From NCBI GenBank assembly GCA_002403205.1, contig DHHJ01000023.1, positions 1 to 39,235 of the forward strand: 39,235 nucleotides of DNA. Direction: 5' to 3'. The position numbers and the translations under genes were made by a program. This DNA is from Anaerolineaceae bacterium UBA4775 (lineage in GTDB: Bacteria > Chloroflexota > Anaerolineae > Anaerolineales > Anaerolineaceae). Positions 37,183 through 39,235 of the stretch are shown here, piece by piece (positions within the stretch are counted from its first letter, which is position 1; each line of letters starts with the position of its first letter). The notes under the pieces were generated by a model. It worked only from the letters and a program-made list of their open reading frames with translations. It was not told where the DNA came from and made no database searches.

Positions 37183-37746
37183 TTATTGCCGCTTAAGCGC
37201 AAATTGCGCCTTGACGGGATGGCCATCTTCAATGTTGGAAATGCTCGTGCCATACATCACACCATCTTTTATTTCCACCTCAAAATGCTGTTTGTAGGCA
37301 TATTCAATGGTCTTTACGTCTGGGCCGATACTGCACCCTTCTGTCAGCGTCCTGATGATTGTGTGCTGGATCTCAATAACAATCACGCCCGAGGTTTCTT
37401 CAAGGAAACCCGTGGGATTGCCGGTGAAAACCTGGTCGTTGGATGAAATGCAGGGTGAAACATGAGAATAATCTGCAATGAGGATATTATCCACTTTCAT
37501 GTACAAAAAACTTCCGCTCACCGTGCCAGACTGGTTGACCTCAATCACAACCTGATTGGATCCAACGGTGCCGTCTTCCAGCCATGCAACCAACCCGCCG
37601 GTAGCCATCCCCGTCTCGGTGATAGTACCTACATAAGTGCCCATGGTTTTGCGTGGGGCAGAGTTTAGCGGTCGTTCCCACAGGAGGTCCTGCCCTGGTT
37701 TGTGATGTTGGGCCAGGCAATACCTGCTATAATCAACGCCACACAT
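37183..37746 (-). CDS. Hypothetical beta-rich protein, possibly frameshifted at its signal peptide
   Basis: The conserved-looking part begins at about GTYVGTITETGMATGG and runs about 150 residues of alternating hydrophobic, predicted beta-strand sequence with three Cys. I do not recognise a family. The ATG at 37744-37746 has GGAGGG 7-8 nt upstream, but its first ~38 residues (MCGVDYSRYCLAQHH...) look non-protein-like. In the next frame an ATG at 37747-37749, sharing the same ribosome site, gives the hydrophobic MICVALIIAGIAWP, typical of a signal peptide, which stops after 28 codons. A single-base indel between about 37660 and 37700 would join the two. Confidence 0.6.
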   Translation of the reverse strand: MCGVDYSRYCLAQHHKPGQDLLWERPLNSAPRKTMGTYVGTITETGMATGGLVAWLEDGTVGSNQVVIEVNQSGTVSGSFLYMKVDNILIADYSHVSPCISSNDQVFTGNPTGFLEETSGVIVIEIQHTIIRTLTEGCSIGPDVKTIEYAYKQHFEVEIKDGVMYGTSISNIEDGHPVKAQFALKRQ

Positions 37747-37861
37747 ATCATCGCCCTCCAATCAGCGCATCCCGATAACAAATAGTGAGCGAGCGCAATG
37801 GATTCCCACCAAATGGCAATGATGCCGTCAGCTGCCGATGATTGCATAAGGAGCTTAACCC

Positions 37862-38260
37862 ATGAATTTCGAAGAATGGATGCGCATACTATTACCCGTT
37901 GTTTTTATCGGCTGGCTGTTCCTGGCTATCCGCCAGAGAAGCAACCGCAAGAGCTGGTGGGACAACCTGTATCTCAGCCTCCTGTGCGTGGTAACCGGCG
38001 GGGTGTTTGGCATGCCCAGGCTGGTGAGCATCATCACCCAGTGGCTGTATGCCAATCGCATCTGGATCACGAACCCCGATTCCGTCGTGGTCTACGACGG
38101 TATCCCGTTCCTGGCGGTATCAGGCGGCTTTTTTACGCTGCTGGGCGAGTGGGCGCTGATCTTCCTGTTCTTTATTGGCCTGTATTTGCTGGGATACACG
38201 CTCATCCGCCGTGTGAAGGGTGATAAAAGCTATCAATCGGGGATTAAGCCCGCCGAGTAA
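37862..38260 (+). CDS. Small membrane protein, uncharacterised
   Basis: This 132-aa protein has three predicted transmembrane helices (about 8-24, 36-55 and 84-112). A loop (about 58-82) with NRIWITNPDSVVVYDG lies between the second and third, and a basic C-terminus follows. The family is not recognised. AAGGAG lies about 9 nt before the ATG. A TGCTATAAT box at about 37726-37734 on the + strand could be its promoter, although the leader would be over 120 nt and overlap the 5' end of the divergent gene. Confidence 0.72.
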   Translation: MNFEEWMRILLPVVFIGWLFLAIRQRSNRKSWWDNLYLSLLCVVTGGVFGMPRLVSIITQWLYANRIWITNPDSVVVYDGIPFLAVSGGFFTLLGEWALIFLFFIGLYLLGYTLIRRVKGDKSYQSGIKPAE

Positions 38261-38336
38261 CCCTTAAAACCCAGTATTACAGCCCCATTCGTCACATTAA
38301 AAGCGTGACCTACGAAAACCGATCCAAAACGCCGGG

Positions 38337-38933
38337 TTAGGGCGCCAGATGTAAGATCAATGTCCAGCCCTCACCGCTGTGGCTGACGCCTTCCTCAATG
38401 GGGAAATTGGCCTGGATCTCCTGGGTGCCCGACCAGGGATACTCCCCATAGAACCCCTCTGAGTCAACCACGACCAACTGCTCCCCGGTCATGATGAAGA
38501 TCAACTTCAGCACTTCCCCATCAGCCAGTGGTTCACAGGACCCGCTGATCTGGCTTTCCCCGTCAAAATTGACGGTATAAGTGCCCCAATCTTCTTCATA
38601 GACCTGCTCCTCAAAACTGATCGGGCCCCCGCCTTCAATACTGTAGACACCCTCCTGGGCGACAACAGTAAATGGGACAATTCCCAGGGCAAGAGGTTCC
38701 ATACCGACCGCTTCTGAAGGGCCAACCAAAATCTGCACCTCAAGGTTACCGGCCAGGCCGGCGCAGCGACTGGTTTCCTCCTCGGCTGGCAGCAGGACGC
38801 CCGCAGGTTCGGTCGGTGTCTGTGTGGCAGCAGGTGCATCCAGTGGCGCAGGTGACCGGCTGCACCCAAACATGACCAAACTCGTCAATCCGATCACGAT
38901 CATTACCCGGCTAAATTGACAGCGATGTGACAT
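38337..38933 (-). CDS. Lipoprotein, uncharacterised
   Basis: The 198-aa protein has a membrane segment ending in a Gly-Cys lipobox (Cys24), a Pro/Thr/Ala-rich linker (about 26-50) and a beta-rich domain with a Cys pair. No family is recognised. A perfect AAGGAGG lies 5 nt before the ATG at 38933. On the minus strand a TGATATAAT extended -10 (38987-38995) with a weak TTTATG at 17-nt spacing is its promoter. It is convergent with the small membrane protein. Confidence 0.78.
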   Translation of the reverse strand: MSHRCQFSRVMIVIGLTSLVMFGCSRSPAPLDAPAATQTPTEPAGVLLPAEEETSRCAGLAGNLEVQILVGPSEAVGMEPLALGIVPFTVVAQEGVYSIEGGGPISFEEQVYEEDWGTYTVNFDGESQISGSCEPLADGEVLKLIFIMTGEQLVVVDSEGFYGEYPWSGTQEIQANFPIEEGVSHSGEGWTLILHLAP

Positions 38934-38986
38934 GACAACCTCCTTTATGATCTCTTGCCACCACGAAGATAATTGAATATTATAAT

Positions 38987-39015
38987 ATTATATCATAATT
39001 TTCCCTGTTCATAAA
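38987..39015 (-). promoter_or_regulatory. Promoter of the 38337-38933 lipoprotein gene
   Basis: On the minus strand the extended -10 TGATATAAT (38987-38995) is preceded, at a 17-nt spacing, by a weak -35 TTTATG (39010-39015). The region is very AT-rich compared with its surroundings. Confidence 0.6.
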
Positions 39016-39064
39016 CCAGAGTCAGCCCCACGTTTCTGTCAAGAATTTCCATATTTCCAAACAA

Positions 39065-39235
39065 TCAGAGAACTCCTCTAGGATGAACAACATCCTTCAA
39101 CACCTTCGCCCAAGGTCTTCCTGTATGGCATAAATGGATAGCAGGGACATCTGCTTGCAACCATTCTCCATAATCCGCCTTTTTCTTACGAGCTTTTTTC
39201 CGTTGATCATCATCACTATTTTCCATGAATGGTTT
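39065..39235 (-). CDS. C-terminal fragment of an unidentified protein (partial)
   Basis: The minus strand is open from the window edge for 56 codons to TGA at 39065-39067. It reads through a Lys/Arg-rich stretch (QRKKARKKKADYGEWL) to HLCHTGRPWAKVLKDVVHP and ends in RGVL. Codon use is more AT-rich than in the neighbours, which would fit a transferred gene or a transposase end, but no family is recognised. The start lies outside the window. Confidence 0.5.
   Translation of the reverse strand, partial: KPFMENSDDDQRKKARKKKADYGEWLQADVPAIHLCHTGRPWAKVLKDVVHPRGVL

Overview
The window is about 39 kb of chromosomal backbone with a GC-rich coding style. It most likely comes from a Chloroflexota bacterium near the Anaerolineae. 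This is an inference from the 5' part of a 16S rRNA gene, an oversized SecA with insertions, many lipoproteins with threonine/proline-rich linkers, a membrane-anchored YvcK/GlmR, and general gene content. No database search was possible. No prophage, CRISPR array or complete insertion sequence is visible.

Layout. 1-1224: start of an rRNA operon on the minus strand, with two tandem promoters and boxA-like repeats in the leader. 1256-6084 (minus): secA then surE. 6214-8464: a secreted HExxH metalloprotease (+) convergent with an FHA-domain membrane protein (-), separated by a hairpin. 8743-11343 (+): clpB. 11398-14635 (mostly minus): a gene-poor interval, the remnant of a dienelactone hydrolase, an MscS channel, a PIG-L deacetylase and a DUF3298-like lipoprotein. 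14884-15372 (-): a YacP/NYN nuclease. 15519-19124 (+): two coupled zinc-ribbon membrane proteins, a small membrane protein and upp, closed by a strong terminator. 19194-26959 (minus): tpiA, two tandem mgtE genes, pgk, gap and yvcK, a central carbon and magnesium block. 27237-28262 (+): an alpha/alpha-toroid protein of unknown function, convergent with a five-repeat SH3 lipoprotein (28271-29902, -). 30390-33948 (+): an orphan cytoplasmic histidine kinase and an ABC exporter. 34109-38933: META lipoprotein, GNAT acetyltransferase, Gfo/Idh/MocA oxidoreductase, a possibly frameshifted secreted protein, a small membrane protein and another lipoprotein. 39065-39235: the C-terminal end of an unidentified AT-richer gene running off the right edge.

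How the genes relate. gap, pgk and tpiA are lower-glycolysis genes on one strand; gap and tpiA have similar extended -10 promoters, and a 14-bp stem hairpin with a U-tract sits between gap and pgk. YvcK/GlmR, encoded directly upstream of gap, is known in other bacteria to link central carbon flow to cell-wall precursor supply. SecA and ClpB are housekeeping secretion and protein-quality functions, and most accessory genes encode envelope proteins or lipoproteins.

The most notable observations are: several genes whose -10 box lies 6-9 nt before the start codon without a Shine-Dalgarno (leaderless mRNAs); heptad simple repeats in intergenic regions; a near-identical 249-bp duplication inside the SH3 lipoprotein gene; the unusual SecA; and the paired zinc-ribbon membrane proteins. 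I did not find clear evidence of a new defence or mobile system.
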